From: Canna indica
Taxonomy: Eukaryota > Streptophyta > Magnoliopsida > Zingiberales > Cannaceae
Length of the DNA: 64,000 bases
Reading direction: 5' to 3'
Assembly (NCBI GenBank): GCA_034359265.1
Contig: CP136890.1
Span: 90,545,501-90,609,500, forward strand
Positions 21,665 to 33,370 of this stretch are shown piece by piece (the stretch's first letter is position 1; each line of letters begins with the position of its first letter). The position numbers and the translations under genes were made by a program. Under the pieces are notes generated by a model. That model was not told the origin of the DNA and did no database searches. It was given only the letters and a program-made list of their open reading frames with translations.

Positions 21665-22365
21665 ATTGACCCGATCTTTGGAGAGGCATCCTCAGGCTCC
21701 CACCAACATCTACTGCTCAGGCTCTCAACAAATCTGTGCCCGCATTAATAAAATTGGCTATGAATATTCATCAAGACTCTGGGAGCATCTTGTACATTCA
21801 TTTTGCAGCCAGTTTTTTAATCGAACTTCATAAATTTCTGAGCAAAATTGGAGCACTCTTACTATGAGAATTATCTAGCTGGTATTGGGATTTGATAGTG
21901 TAATCTATGATCCCTAGCCTTATATTATTTTATTCTCTTTTTTTTGGTTTTTAGCATCGCTCAATTTTATTTGGTACTCAGCAGTATCTTTCAATCTATT
22001 GCTCAGTAGACAAGGTTTTATCAGAAAAAAAAATGGTGACGCTCGGCATTTATCTTTGCATTTCTGTCCATTATATGGTTTGGATTCTTCCCTCCCAAGT
22101 TATAACTCCATTCTCTAAATTTTTTCCAGTATATGAATGGCACCAGCAAAATATGATTTGCTTGCGATGCTGGTGTCGCATCTGTCCATGCTTAAACTTA
22201 TGGTGAATGGAATTGGTGTCTCGTGTTCGCCAGAAATTATTTTGATAAATCATAGTTTTATATATTTGGTTGCTACATATAATTGAAATTATTTTCTTTT
22301 GACCTTAGAAGTCATGGACTTGACCTGTTCAGGCATTAATGATTCGAGATATTAAGGTATCTTGA
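21665..22365. other. CUL1 3' region and downstream flank
   Basis: The first few hundred bases after the CUL1 stop are the probable 3' UTR (AATAAA at about 21747-21752; TTATTTTATTC near 21930). Nothing else is recognisable up to the MITE at 22366. Confidence 0.5.
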
Positions 22366-22545
22366 GGGTATGTTTGGATAGGATAGAGGATGAATTAATA
22401 TTTATTATTTATTTAAGGCATGAATTAGAAAAAAAATATGAATAGAAAATTTTTATATTATGTATGTCGGATTTAAAAAAATTATATGCAGTTCTCTTTT
22501 ATTTATTATTCGATTCTATTCAATCCAACAAAACAAACATATCAT
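22366..22545. mobile_element. short MITE-like repeat, family B, copy 1
   Basis: Begins GGGTATGTTTGGATAGGATA and ends CAACAAAACAAACATATC, so the ends are roughly inverted. The body (AAGGCATGAATTAGAAAAAA, ATATGAATAGAAAATTTT) recurs in inverse orientation near 46826-47022. The element is shorter than 200 bp and non-coding. Target duplications are not clear. The stretch 22546-23590 shows nothing that I recognise. Confidence 0.55.
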
Positions 22546-23592
22546 AGCAAGATATTAAGTGTTCTTTATGATTTAGGACCGAAGCTTTATAGAAATAGAA
22601 ACAGATATTATTCTGTAATGATTCTCTATTTACTTTGGACCATTTTTGCTTGTGAAGTTGTGATGGCAAATGCAAACGGAAATTCCATAGAGTTGTGAAA
22701 TATATATAAGAAGCAACAGAGAGAAACAAGAGTCAAAACAAATATTGACTCCCTTTTTCTTCTCGTCGTTTTATTCTCTTCTATTATTTTTAAAAATTAG
22801 TTGGGCAAAACCAAACAGTTTAATTTTATTAGAAACTCTGACAAATGGTACAAATGTCGATCTAAAAGGTTATGCTTTTTTAAATATTTAAATTATTGTA
22901 ATGAATGGCAGTCTTATGTCACTTTAGAAATAATTGTTGAACTTTTAGGATGATCTTGACTTAATGTGGTGGACATCATCGGATCATCCTGCTGATTATG
23001 GATAAGAATTATCATTTCAACTTTTACTAAATATGCCCTATGGCCAAGTGCTTGAAAAAGATTGATCGGGATGGATTTCCCTATCAAAAATAGGATGCAA
23101 GTTTTGAATAATCTAAAAATTAGTCAGAAGTAATAAAGTTCATCAATAATTTACAAGCTAGTAGCAACAAATTACCAATTTTATTGACGTGCTCACCAAC
23201 GATTCTTCATTAGATTTGCCAAATCAAGTGCCTTGGTCCATTAATCAAATGTCTTATTATTAATACATCCCATGATGCAATTTACTATGCCCAAAAACAT
23301 TATTTTGGAAAAATATATTTAAAAAGTAGACTCGTAAACAAGGTCTAGAGGTTTAAAAGATAACTAGATTTTGTATCTTAATTGCTTCATGTGTTTTCTC
23401 ATCATAAACTTGGTTTTAACCATTAACTAACTAAAGATTTGATGACAGCGCGCGGTTAGGGTAGTTGACATGCATATCTATTGGAGTTTTATCTCTTTAC
23501 AAACTCAATTACCGGTACCTTATCCATATCTGCAGTCGAGTACTAATTATTCTACCCAGAAATTGACCACGATGCATGTCTTTGATTTAAAC

Positions 23593-24089
23593 TAGGAAAA
23601 AAAGTATTAAAATGTTCTTGATATTTTTTTCACAGATATAAAATACTCATATTATTTATTTTGAAGTTAAAATATTCATAATATTATTAAAAATAATACA
23701 AAAATGACACTTGAATTAATCGAGGCTTAACAGAGATGATGTGGATGTCGACTTTACAAGTAGGCACATGCAGAAAATAACTTGCCACACAAACAACACG
23801 TAAGATGTCATGTGTTCGTTAAAAAAATATAGAAAAATTAGTGGTGGGACCTCTTGCTGACTTGTCATGTGACGTGTTGCTAACGTGACAAGTCTTGGTA
23901 TGCATGTGCACCACATGTCCAAATCATCAGTCACGTTAGCTTCGTTGTCCCTCCATTAACGTCATTTACCTATAAGATCATTTATGTATCGAATTTCATT
24001 ACATAGAGGGTATTTTTTATTCAAAAAAATATTAAGAGCAATTTAGTACATGTGAGAAGATGTTAGGAGTATTTTAGTATATTTTCCCT
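23593..24089. mobile_element. AT-rich inverted-end repeat, family C, copy 1
   Basis: The left end TAGGAAAAAAAGTATTAAAA and the right end TACTAAAATACTCCTA (on the minus strand) form an imperfect ~27-bp inverted repeat. The interior block ATGACAAGTCTTG..GCATGTGC.CCAC..GTCCAA..CATCAGTCACGT recurs at 27217-27290. No ORF is supported. Confidence 0.55.
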
Positions 24090-24160
24090 TATAATTGGTA
24101 AGGACACATGCATGAGTACTTAGTGCATAAATTATGTATCGTACACATGCAGAAAATAAA

Positions 24161-24376
24161 GGCTTGTTTGCTTCATAAGATAGAGAGGATACGATGAGAT
24201 ACAAAATTTTATTCATTATTTATTTAGTACATAAATTAGAACGAAATAAAATCAAAGAAATATAGAATTGATATTATATCCAATAAACATCGAATTTGAA
24301 AATCTTACTCAATTCTACTTTTTCAATCTGTTATCCATTTCAATCCAATTCAATCTAGTGAAACAAACAAACTATA
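24161..24376. mobile_element. short MITE-like repeat with GTTTG ends
   Basis: The ends GGCTTGTTTGCTTCATA and, inverted, TATAGTTTGTTTGTTTCACT enclose about 215 bp of AT-rich non-coding DNA with motifs similar to family B (TTATTTATTTAGTACATAAATTAG). Target duplications are not convincing. 24380-25070 shows no feature. Confidence 0.5.
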
Positions 24377-25074
24377 ATAGTGTTAGGAATGCCCAAATTT
24401 TAATTGGAACCAATGAAAAATTTAAACAATTTTATGCAGAACTGGTTCAATTTGATTTTTCTTTTCAATTTTTATTCTATTCAACTTCGAGTTTCTAACC
24501 ATGTAAAACGAATTAGACTATAAATTGATATTAAAATATATCGTTAGAAACAATCAAAATTTCTATTTTGACCATTAAAATATTATATATTAGTATTACT
24601 AAAATTTAAAAGTAGTTTTAATTTTAGTTTAAATCAAATTTGAACTTCGATTTGATTTGTTGCGTTATTTTTTCTCAGTTAAATTTGATTCACTTGGTTT
24701 CTTTAAACCTCAACAATCCTAGTTAGGGTCAGAGTAAAAAATTAGGATTAATTGTGTTAGAGAACTTAATTACAGGACAATGATAATATATAAGTAATAA
24801 TTTACATGTAATAGGTGGGTCAATATATGTAGGTAATAAAAAATACAATTACATAAAATATAATTTAGGTTCTAGTTTTAATACCAAGGAGGTTAACCCT
24901 GTATTTTCACAAATTTCTGTAAATTTTACTTGTCCGGCTTGAATCCTGCTTAAAATCCATTAACCAGATACACTTGATACGAGAAATCCTATGCTAATTA
25001 AGTTCTAATATACAAAAAAGAAGAAAAAAAATCTTTACATCACATGCGAAACAATCAACCTATTGATGTCGAAA

Positions 25075-25262
25075 GACTAAAAAGATTCTTTTAATGTCTT
25101 ATTTCTGGGTCCAATGAGATTCATAGATATAGGAAGAAACTCTGTCAAAGAGAGATTTGTTCTCTTGATCATCTTTCGGTTGTTAATACGAGATATAAGG
25201 ACCACTACTATAAGCAGTATTATATTTTTGATAATGAAATATTGATTATTTTGTTGAATCTT
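25075..25262 (-). pseudogene. ycf2: nuclear plastid insert: fragment of ycf2
   Basis: The minus-strand reading gives [20 protein letters not shown], then [16 protein letters not shown], then [18 protein letters not shown]. This lines up with an N-terminal part of plastid Ycf2 (YFTIKG..., RINNRN, IPMNSIGPRN.TLEESF as I remember them). Ycf2 is a large chloroplast inner-envelope ATPase-like protein. Only about 62 codons are present, with many substitutions, and plastid-like sequence fades on both sides. I read this as an old, decayed NUPT. The lack of stop codons over 62 codons is not evidence of function. Confidence 0.78.
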
Positions 25263-25388
25263 GTGAATCACGTGAAAGTAAGATCCTTCAAATCCGAGGG
25301 TTAAAAAGTTTCATAAAACGTTCTTGATGAAAAAAATGTGAGAAGAAGTAATTGATTCAAATCATTTTGACCAAATATTAATGAAGAA

Positions 25389-26293
25389 CTAGGAATTGCA
25401 CGGACACTCCATGAGACTGCCATGTTCGTGTGTTCGACACGTCGTGGACACCGACACACGAAGACACTCGTCCGACACACGTGTCCCACGTGTTCAAGAT
25501 CGAGTGTCTTGACCAGTTAAAGTTTTTTTTTTGCCCGGACACGGCTCGAACACGGCCAGCCATGCCTCTTTTTTTAAAAAAAATAATAAATCAATCAAGG
25601 AAATTTAGTATTTTATCTTCTTGTTGTTGTGAAAGAAATTATAGCACTTACTCTTTTATCTATTTTCTTAAAAGGAACAAGATGAAGCCTAAACGTGCGG
25701 AGAATTTAGTATTTGTCTATACTAATCTTCGTCTCATTTCAAGAAAAACTCCCCAATACAATAAATGAGAAACAATAATGTGAGATATTACAGAAGATGA
25801 ATTTTCAATTGATGAAGATAAAAAAATCCTTGAAGTTGTCAATCATTCTCTTGATGAACTAGAGTTTGAGAAATTAATATTTTTCAATAAAAAGATAACA
25901 ACAATGATTGATGAAGAAGATAGTGGGACTCTACTTAATTTTTTGTTTACATGTGATTATACATGACTAATTCTACTAAGACATATTAATTTTAAAAAAA
26001 ATTAGAAGATGTCAATAAATATTGTGCCCCGTGCTTTTGGAAGGGGCTTAGAAATAGTAAGTATTGACACATGAAATTATCTAAAATGCTTCATATATTT
26101 TGAATGGGACATAGAAAAAATTAAAAATTAAAAATTTAATATCAATGAAAGTATCATGATATTTTATAAATTGTTGAACTATAGATATGCTATATATGTC
26201 GTGTTCGTGTTCTGTAAATTTTTGAAATTAGTATGTCTTTGTGTTCGTGTCCGTGTCATGTCTCGTGTTCGTGTCGGTGTCGATGCTTCGTAG
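25389..26293. mobile_element. hAT-like relic with GACACG-rich ends
   Basis: Left end CTAGGAATTGCACGGACACT and, inverted, right end CTACGAAGCATCGACACCGA. Both termini are full of CGTGTTCGTGTC / GACACGAACACG motifs. The flanks ATGAAGAA and ACGAACAA match at 6 of 8 positions, as a decayed 8-bp duplication would. The interior has no supported ORF. Confidence 0.45.
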
Positions 26294-26687
26294 ACGAACA
26301 ATGATTGTTACCACCAAAGAATTGATTCAAACACATTGAACTAATTATGCTGATACTTGAAGCGCTAATCCGTGTGTGGTTAGTTTCGTCCTTCATCTAG
26401 TTGGTTGAAGGGATTGCATTTGCACGATGCATTCGCCCTCCATCTAGTGTTTGATTAAGTGGAGGTTCTTTTCTTGCTCCGTGAGGATGTGAGTGATAAT
26501 TAGATTATACGTGGTAACGTGGGGCATGATAAGATAGAATAAGTTAAGACGATATATAGACCGTAATTAGTCAAATTGAATTGAGTCAGTCCACGTGTGT
26601 TGGGGGTGACTGCAATCATAATGATCTATTTATTTCACTAGATAGATAGAATAATCTAATAAAATTAGATATTATTTATTATTAAAA

Positions 26688-27402
26688 AAATATACTAAAA
26701 TACTTTTTAATTTTAATCCGAGTACTAAAATGCTCATATCTTTTATTTTGAGGTTAAAATATCCTTGAGATTATTAAAAATGATAAAAAATATTGACACA
26801 CAAACTAATTTATGTTAGACTTAATTATATTTTCGGTCCTTCAAAAATATCATATTTTTTTCGTTTGGTTCATTCTTTTTAAAAAGTTTTCGTTTAGTCC
26901 ATCCGTTAATTTTTGATATTAAGTACGAAATGCTGATATGGACTAAAGAATGACCAAATAAAAAAAATATTTTAAAAAATTAAATGATATATATATATAT
27001 AACCTAAATTATAACAATATACATTTTAATAACCTAAAACATAATAATATAAGATGTCATATAAGCATGGGTGCTACCATTAATATTAATTTTTTTCATC
27101 TCTTCTCAACGGTATAAAACCTTAACCCACTCTCTATGTAACTCTTATCTCTCTCGCTATTTATATATATCTCAAGAGTTAAAATTAGTGGGATCCGATC
27201 CTTTGTTGTCGTGTCATGTAACATGACAAGTCTTGATCTGCATGTGCGCCACGCGTCCAAGTCATCAGTTCCAATCATCAATCACGTCGGTTTCGTTATT
27301 TCTCCATTAACGTTGTTTACTTATAATGTCATGTATTTTTGATTAAAAAAATATTAGGAATATTTTAGTACTAATGAGAAAATCTTAGGAGCATTTTGGT
27401 TT
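26688..27402. mobile_element. AT-rich inverted-end repeat, family C, copy 2, with insertion
   Basis: It matches the 23593-24089 copy at the left (TACTAAAATGCTCATAT..TTTATTTTGAGGTTAAAATAT), in the CATGACAAGTCTTG block and at the right (ATTAGGAATATTTTAGTA, GGAGCATTTTGGT). The middle contains extra sequence, including a TTCGGTCCTTCAAAAATAT..GGACTAAAGAATGACC block that looks like another small insertion. Between 26300 and 26680 I see nothing. Confidence 0.45.
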
Positions 27403-27659
27403 TATATTTGTTTAAATTTTATTTCTTTAATTCAAACACCACTAAACAATGTATTAAAATGGATCCTTCTCACTAACCTTTCCAGATTAACTAAGTTAGT
27501 TCATTAATTAAGCTTATTGTTTAGTCAATCTCAGAAGAAAAAGCCAGTGGCACGCTCGGTAATTGTTGGGCAACCGATGGGCTTTTTTCATAAACACCCT
27601 GACTTTTTGAAAATTACCGTTTTCGGCTCGTTTATATTCCTAACTTTTCCTTTGGCGGG

Positions 27660-27667
27660 TATATAAA
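27660..27667 (+). promoter_or_regulatory. probable TATA box of the CCCH gene
   Basis: TATATAAA lies about 180 bp upstream of the start codon of the CCCH gene, just before a purine-rich, GC-richer leader (27690-27846). Confidence 0.6.
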
Positions 27668-27846
27668 CACTAACGGATCGAAAACCTCTCAAAGAAGCAA
27701 GAGAGACCAAAGCTTTAGTGCACCAGCAGAGAGAAGTGGAAAAGGAGGAAGAGGAATACCAAGTAGAGAGGATCGAGCGCTTCTCTCCTGCTTCCCCCGC
27801 TCCCATTTACCCCTTCCCTCTACCGCTCCCTCGGTGCTCGTCTCAA

Positions 27847-29587
27847 ATGGAGCCGATCGAGCCAAACCCTCGGCAGGAAGAGCGCCGCGATGATCCCGAG
27901 ACGGGATTGGAAGGTGCGCCGTGCGCCCGTGCTCGCTCCTAGTCGTTCCGTGTTTCTCTTGTTTCGCTTTAGCAGTTGTGGAATTGCCTACGGGGTTTGC
28001 CGTTTTGGGGGGTGGTGATAAGGGCGAGGGTCGAAGTAGTGTTTTTGATGTTTCTCTTTTTGGTTTTGCATTTCGGCAGGACCGATGTGGAGGATGGAAC
28101 TGGGTGGTGGGGAGCCAGCGCCGTACCCGGAGAGGCAGGGACGGCCTGATTGCGCCTATTACATGCGGACCGGGAGGTGCGGATTTGGAGACGGCTGCCG
28201 CTACAATCACCCTCATCAACGTGGGACGGTAACGATCTCGACGAATTGGGTTTTTTTTATGGTTTACTAGGGCATCCCCAAAGTTTTTAGCTTTTTCCAA
28301 ATATCCTACTTTGATGAACTAGTCTTGGTGGAATTGAGTAGAGAAAGATTTTCTCGATAGATTTCTGGTATGCACTCATGAGAGATTTTATGGTATTTGG
28401 GTTTTCTTTTGATCTAATGTATCACGTCGGTTGACTTGGTCAGGTAGCTGAAGCAGCGATAGTTGGATCCCCGGAGCATACAGAGCCCATAATTCGACCT
28501 GCATGCAAGGTATTTGTCTTTAATTAGTTGGATTTCTGCTTTAAATACCTGTTGAATAGACTACTGATGATTCTTATAAGTACTGGAATGAAATTTCGTT
28601 TCTTCCACAATTGTCAGATTATCAACGCAGTTTTTAAACTGTTTCATTAAGGTGTGATGCTTTTGCTTGCTTTCCAGTATTTTGTCAAACATGGGACTTG
28701 CAAATTTGGTGATTTATGCAAGTTCAAGCACCCGAAGCAAGATGGATATTTTCCACTGTCGTCTCTAAATAAATGTGGTTATCCATTGCGTCCGGTCAGA
28801 CTTCCTCTGTTTTTTTTGTTCTTCTAGCGGTTGTTTTAGGTTTTTTATAATGATATTCTACATAATTACTAATCCTTTTGTTGGGGGTTTCAAATTATTC
28901 AGGGTGAGAAGGATTGCTCATATTATGTCAGGACAGGTTGCTGCAAGTTTGGTTTGACATGTAAATTCAACCACCCAGAGCTCTCCCTTGCCCCAAATTC
29001 TTTGCCTGCATCACCAGCTTATTCCATGGTTCAGCCCCCTATGGCTCCTTCACCCCAACAGTACCCTTTAGTGACCAATTGGGAATTTGCTCCACAGTCC
29101 ATGTTGCCTGCATCATACATGCAAGGACCTTATGGCCCAGTTTTCCTCTTCCCTGGGATAATGCCGGACCCTAGCTTGAATGTTTTTTTGGTTGGTACAA
29201 TCTTTTGATATCTATGATGGGAATTCTGCCAATTCAGTAATTTGGAATGTATTGCTTGTAAATCAGGGAACAGTGAATCCTATAGCATCTTCTAGTGGAC
29301 AACATACTGCACAAGGAGAATCACACTATGGTTTATCGACACAAATTTCTTCCTTGCATCCTACTCATACAGAATATTATCCGATGATGGCTTCTTCAGT
29401 TAGTCATTCAAATAAAAGTGAGACTGAACACTTGCTCCCAGAGAGACTTGACGAGCCTGAATGTCAGGAATGTAAGAGAACAAGCTATTCTGAATTAGGT
29501 TCTAGATGCAAATATCATCAACCTCCAGAATATGCCCCACCAGAAGCAAGCTGTGTCTTTAACCCAATTGGTCATCCTCGTCGTTAG
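27847..29587 (+). CDS. CCCH zinc-finger protein (ZFN-like), three intact fingers
   Basis: Probable nuclear RNA/DNA-binding protein of the plant ZFN-like tandem CCCH family. Exons: 27847-27913, 28080-28228, 28444-28509, 28678-28794, 28903-29190 and 29267-29587, giving about 336 aa. The exon 5 donor could instead be just after 29181 (AAT|GT). The opening [20 protein letters not shown] is typical. Finger 1 ([20 protein letters not shown]), finger 2 ([20 protein letters not shown]) and finger 3 ([20 protein letters not shown]) all fit C-x8-C-x5-C-x3-H. The family normally has five fingers and about 400 or more residues. Here finger 4 ([20 protein letters not shown], then Q) has Ser for the second Cys and Gln for the His, and finger 5 is absent because TAG follows PIGHPRR. 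This is a truncated or diverged paralogue; whether it is functional is open. Confidence 0.85.
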
Positions 29588-30709
29588 GTATAAATAATGA
29601 TCTCTTTTTTCCTTTCTGTTTAAAAAGATAGCTCAATTTACAGGTATCTTTGCTTCTCAATTCAGGATAATCAAAAGGTTCTAATCTTTGGTTTTTAATG
29701 AAGTTATAGCCTATAGACAAGTTAGGTTCATCATTATAACCATAGCTTTTTTAGATGTTAAAAGCCCTTATGGTCAAAGCTAAAGGTAAAATTTGGTTTG
29801 TCTTCAGTATCATCATGGTAGATTTTGAAACTCACATTATTCACGTGAACATGCTTTCAACAGTTAATGCATCCCTAATATCTGCAGATATTTACTTTAT
29901 AACCAATCTTCTAAATCTCATACTTCTTTTTTCCTGATATCAATTGTAATTCTTGATCAAATTTTGTGGTTAGAACTGCATATGCACTACCTTTATTTTT
30001 AGATTCACCATGCATATTGTTCCTAAGGTATTTTGTAGTACAGCCTTGGCATTAAATATTTTAACTCTTCTTCATCAAATACTTCTACAACAACAATCTT
30101 GAAACTTCTTGATCATATCAATAATAGTTTACGAATTTCCAATGGCATGACTACATACATTGGTAGCAAATTTTGCTTTGTAAAGCCACAGAAAGAAAAA
30201 AAATTGGTCAGTGCACATACATTTTCCTCCTTTTATCTTTATCTTCATCATGCTAATTGGTAGTTGTAACTTGCCTTAAATCATATATGGCCTAAGACCT
30301 CTCCAACCAATTTCATGTTTTAACTAGCTAAGGAAAAATAACTAAAATGAACAAAGGCCTATGGAAAAAGACTACTGATCAGGCAGACAGTTAGGCTAGG
30401 TGTTTATGGAATGTAATTTACAAGATCCGCGACTAAAAAAAGGAAAGTTTTTCTACAATTCACTTACTTGGTCCAGTGGAAAATCAAAGATTTATATTTA
30501 CGTGTTTGTATTTCTGTACATGTATTTTTTAAAAGATATATTTTTGTTGAATTCATTTCAAGAGATGAGAAATAATACAAAGAAACAGAAGGAAAGAAAA
30601 AGAAAACAAGAAATTTAGAGGCCAAAAGGTTGTACACTACTTCATCATATGGAAAATAATACATTCATCTTATCAGTTCTTAATCATGTTGCCAGATAAG
30701 AGCCAGAGA
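29588..30709. other. non-coding stretch downstream of the CCCH stop
   Basis: AT-rich. I searched for a fifth CCCH finger in all frames of the plus strand and saw none. It is probably 3' UTR or intron, depending on whether the exon at 32059 is used. Confidence 0.5.
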
Positions 30710-31241
30710 TGTTATAACCCGCTTGATGGGATAGCTAACTCATCAACTTCATAAGCCAACCTATTGGCCTAATTAAAATGCTCAAGCTGAAGTTGATAGT
30801 AGCACACCTATCAAACTTTATAAGCCAACACCACATCCAACATACTCCCGATGTGGGACTAAACCGGGGCATTACAATCTCCCCCACTTATGTCTTGACG
30901 TCCTTGTCAAGACCCAACTCGAGTCTCACACATAGCCCAGAATCACACCCAAGTCGGCGGCATGCCGGCATGTGAGGCCTAGCCTAGTAGGGGCTCCAAC
31001 TCATCACCTGGGCAGCCCTTTCTCACATAGGCTTCCTCACCATGTCTAGGACTAGGTCTTGCTCTGATACCATTCGTTACGATCCGCTTGATGAGATAGC
31101 TAACCCATCAACTTCATAAGCCAACCTATTGGCCTAATTAAAATGCTCAAGCTGAAGTTGATGGTAGCACACCCATCAAGCCTTATAAGCTAACATCATA
31201 TCCAACATACTCCCGATGTGGGACTAAACCGGGGTATTACA
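30710..31241 (-). mobile_element. TRIM retroelement, 532 bp, 167-bp LTRs
   Basis: Two 167-bp terminal repeats (30710-30876 and 31075-31241) begin TGTTATAACCCGCTTGAT / CGTTACGATCCGCTTGAT and end CCGGGG(C/T)ATTACA. The 5-bp duplication AGAGA is exact on both sides (30705-30709 and 31242-31246). On the minus strand, TGGTATCAGAGC (complement at 31061-31072), the initiator-Met tRNA primer site, lies two bases inside the 5' LTR, and a purine tract AGTGGGGGAGAT precedes the 3' LTR. The internal 198 bp has no coding capacity. It lies between the CCCH stop codon and the candidate terminal exon. Confidence 0.93.
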
Positions 31242-32058
31242 AGAGAGATCGACTTAGGGATAGTGGATTGATAATCTCTTCTGAATATTTTATTATTCAA
31301 TTATTCAGTTCATCCCAAATAGCCGAAAGGCAAAACTTGTATCTGTAGTTGTTTCTATGAATGTTGGATGTAAAGAGACATAAAAGATGGTTATTTTGGT
31401 AAAGAGATGAGACTAAATTTTGTTTTCGGAGTTGATTATTAAAAAAGTGCAAAGTTCCATTCATCTAGTGTAAAATTGAAATTTCTTTGTGAATCAAGAT
31501 GAAGACTATTTTTTTTGTGAATTTTATTAACATTTAGGATAATTATGTATCTTCAACATAATTATCCTATGACTATTGATGATAAAAAACATGCTCATTC
31601 ATGTTTTGTTTTCTTTTTCTCAGCTCTAAAAATTAATTCTGTGCTTACTAGCTTCTATTGGTGTGACATTTCTTTGCAAGAACTTGCATGTCATTTAGCT
31701 TTCACAACATGCAAAGGCAAAAAGCTTCCTCTTGTCCATTTGGTTCATATGTCACTTAGTTTTCTCTGTGGAGCTTGTTCATTAAAAAGAAAGCATGATC
31801 CTTCATTCGAATTACTGAGCCTCACTCAGTCACGTGGTACTAGAATGTCCTCAAGTTTTTACATGATGAATAGGCTGACCTGGGTGTATTAGTTTTGATT
31901 TTCTTTCCTGGCAACATATACAGCTTTCACTTTCCCAGATCCGTTTCTTATTAGATCTCCTACTTTTGAACAAGTGGAAATATTTACTTTCTATTCAAGG
32001 CCTTTAGACCTCAAATGCGGATGATGATATTCTAATTGTTTTTCTTCATTTTTGCCAG

Positions 32059-32100
32059 GTCAACGAGTTACAAGGAGGACCAAGTGCAGACGAGCTGTAA
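32059..32100 (+). other. candidate alternative terminal exon of the CCCH gene
   Basis: A good acceptor (TTCATTTTTGCCAG) precedes a short open stretch, VNELQGGPSADEL and a stop (TAA 32098-32100). Exon 5 ends in phase 0 and could join here directly. The TAG at 29585-29587 prevents exon 6 from joining without an earlier donor. This is an inference from splice signals only. Confidence 0.3.
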
Positions 32101-32455
32101 GATCTGCTTACATTTGTCATCAAATAATTTTATCCAGAAAGCATTTGTAAATTAAAGATTCACACGAAGCTTCTTCTGCTCATAATCTATTCCTTTGAAC
32201 TTTCATGCATGCTGTTGGTTTGGATTGTAGTTATTACTCAAACCCTATATTGGCATATGCACTGTGTTTCCATCTACCAGGGTTCTCTTTCATTTTTGTG
32301 TATATATGAAGCAGATATTCAGCTTTTTGTTATTTGTATGTATGTAGTAATGATGGCGTATTTTAATAATTACAAGATATTTAATGCTCAATGAATGCTT
32401 GAATTTATGTGCAATGGCATCTCTGCGGTGTATGGTACTCATCCCTCTGCACCTA

Positions 32456-32515
32456 ATCCAGAATGCTGTATCCCTAACCGAAGAGGAAGGGGACAAGGGA
32501 TATAGCATTCTGGAT
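32456..32515. repeat. strong perfect-type hairpin, 20-bp stem
   Basis: Arms ATCCAGAATGCTGTATCCCT (32456-32475) and AGGGATATAGCATTCTGGAT (32496-32515) pair with one G/T-type mismatch around a 20-base purine-rich loop. With one bulged A, the outer CCT/AGG extends the stem to 23 pairs. It lies about 360 bp beyond the candidate CCCH terminal exon and over 850 bp beyond the PPR stop. Confidence 0.85.
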
Positions 32516-33370
32516 AGGAATTTGAGTTACAGAACCAACCTCTTTTGTTAGGCAAGACCACCGCTGCATACATTGATGTATCCCTCTCCAAAACCCCGCA
32601 TTTGAGGAGCCCTATGCACTAGGAAGATCCCAGAGTGTAGGCCTCCGTTTGCAGTTACCAATTTCATCAGTATGCATAATTGTGGTGTACTTTTCAAGCT
32701 AATATTAGCTTCAAAATATGCCAACCTAAAGCCATCTGCTGCATAGTTGGTTGAGTACGTATTATCTTCCTGCTACTTGACCGTCAGCTGTACAAGTCTC
32801 CTTGACTGCATGAGTCGTTTTATTAAGTGGTTGCAAGTAAATTGGATTGAATACATATATAACTCGGTGCCACTAGTTAGAAATTTTATTGATCTCATTT
32901 GTTTGGAGCAATGCTGATAATGTTTGTTCCTCCTCAAATTAATATTTTTTTGAAAGTTTAACAAATAATGATTTTTAATTAAAAAAATCTCTTATTCGAT
33001 GCTGAATACAAATGGACAAAAGATCCACGGAACTGATCTTTTTTCTATCCCATAGAAATGTGCATAGATAGTATTGGGTAGTATTAACTCATCGATCATA
33101 ATATCATATATATCTAGAGAAGAGAATGATAGTATGAAGCAAACACCGCATCAGCTTTTATTGAGGGGAAAACACTGCATGAGCTTGGAAACATTATTTT
33201 GTTTCTGTTCTCTACAACAATTCAAATACCTGCCCAATGCCAGTTTCCACTAGTCATAGTAAATCACTGCTGCTTTTGCGATCTCCATGTTTAATGCCTC
33301 ATCTACATCCATTAGATGCATAACTCTGCTAAGGATTCTGCAGATGGAGACTTGGAGTAGACAAATAGTA

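Noticed and set aside
27689..28300. 203-codon minus-strand frame over the CCCH 5' exons
   Set aside because: It crosses CCCH exons 1-2 with their splice sites, is Pro/Arg/Ser-rich without domain, and the plus strand shows an intact CCCH finger.
31545..31892. 115-codon frame downstream of the CCCH gene, checked as a missing fifth finger
   Set aside because: Cys and His spacing does not fit C-x8-C-x5-C-x3-H and there are no matching splice signals.
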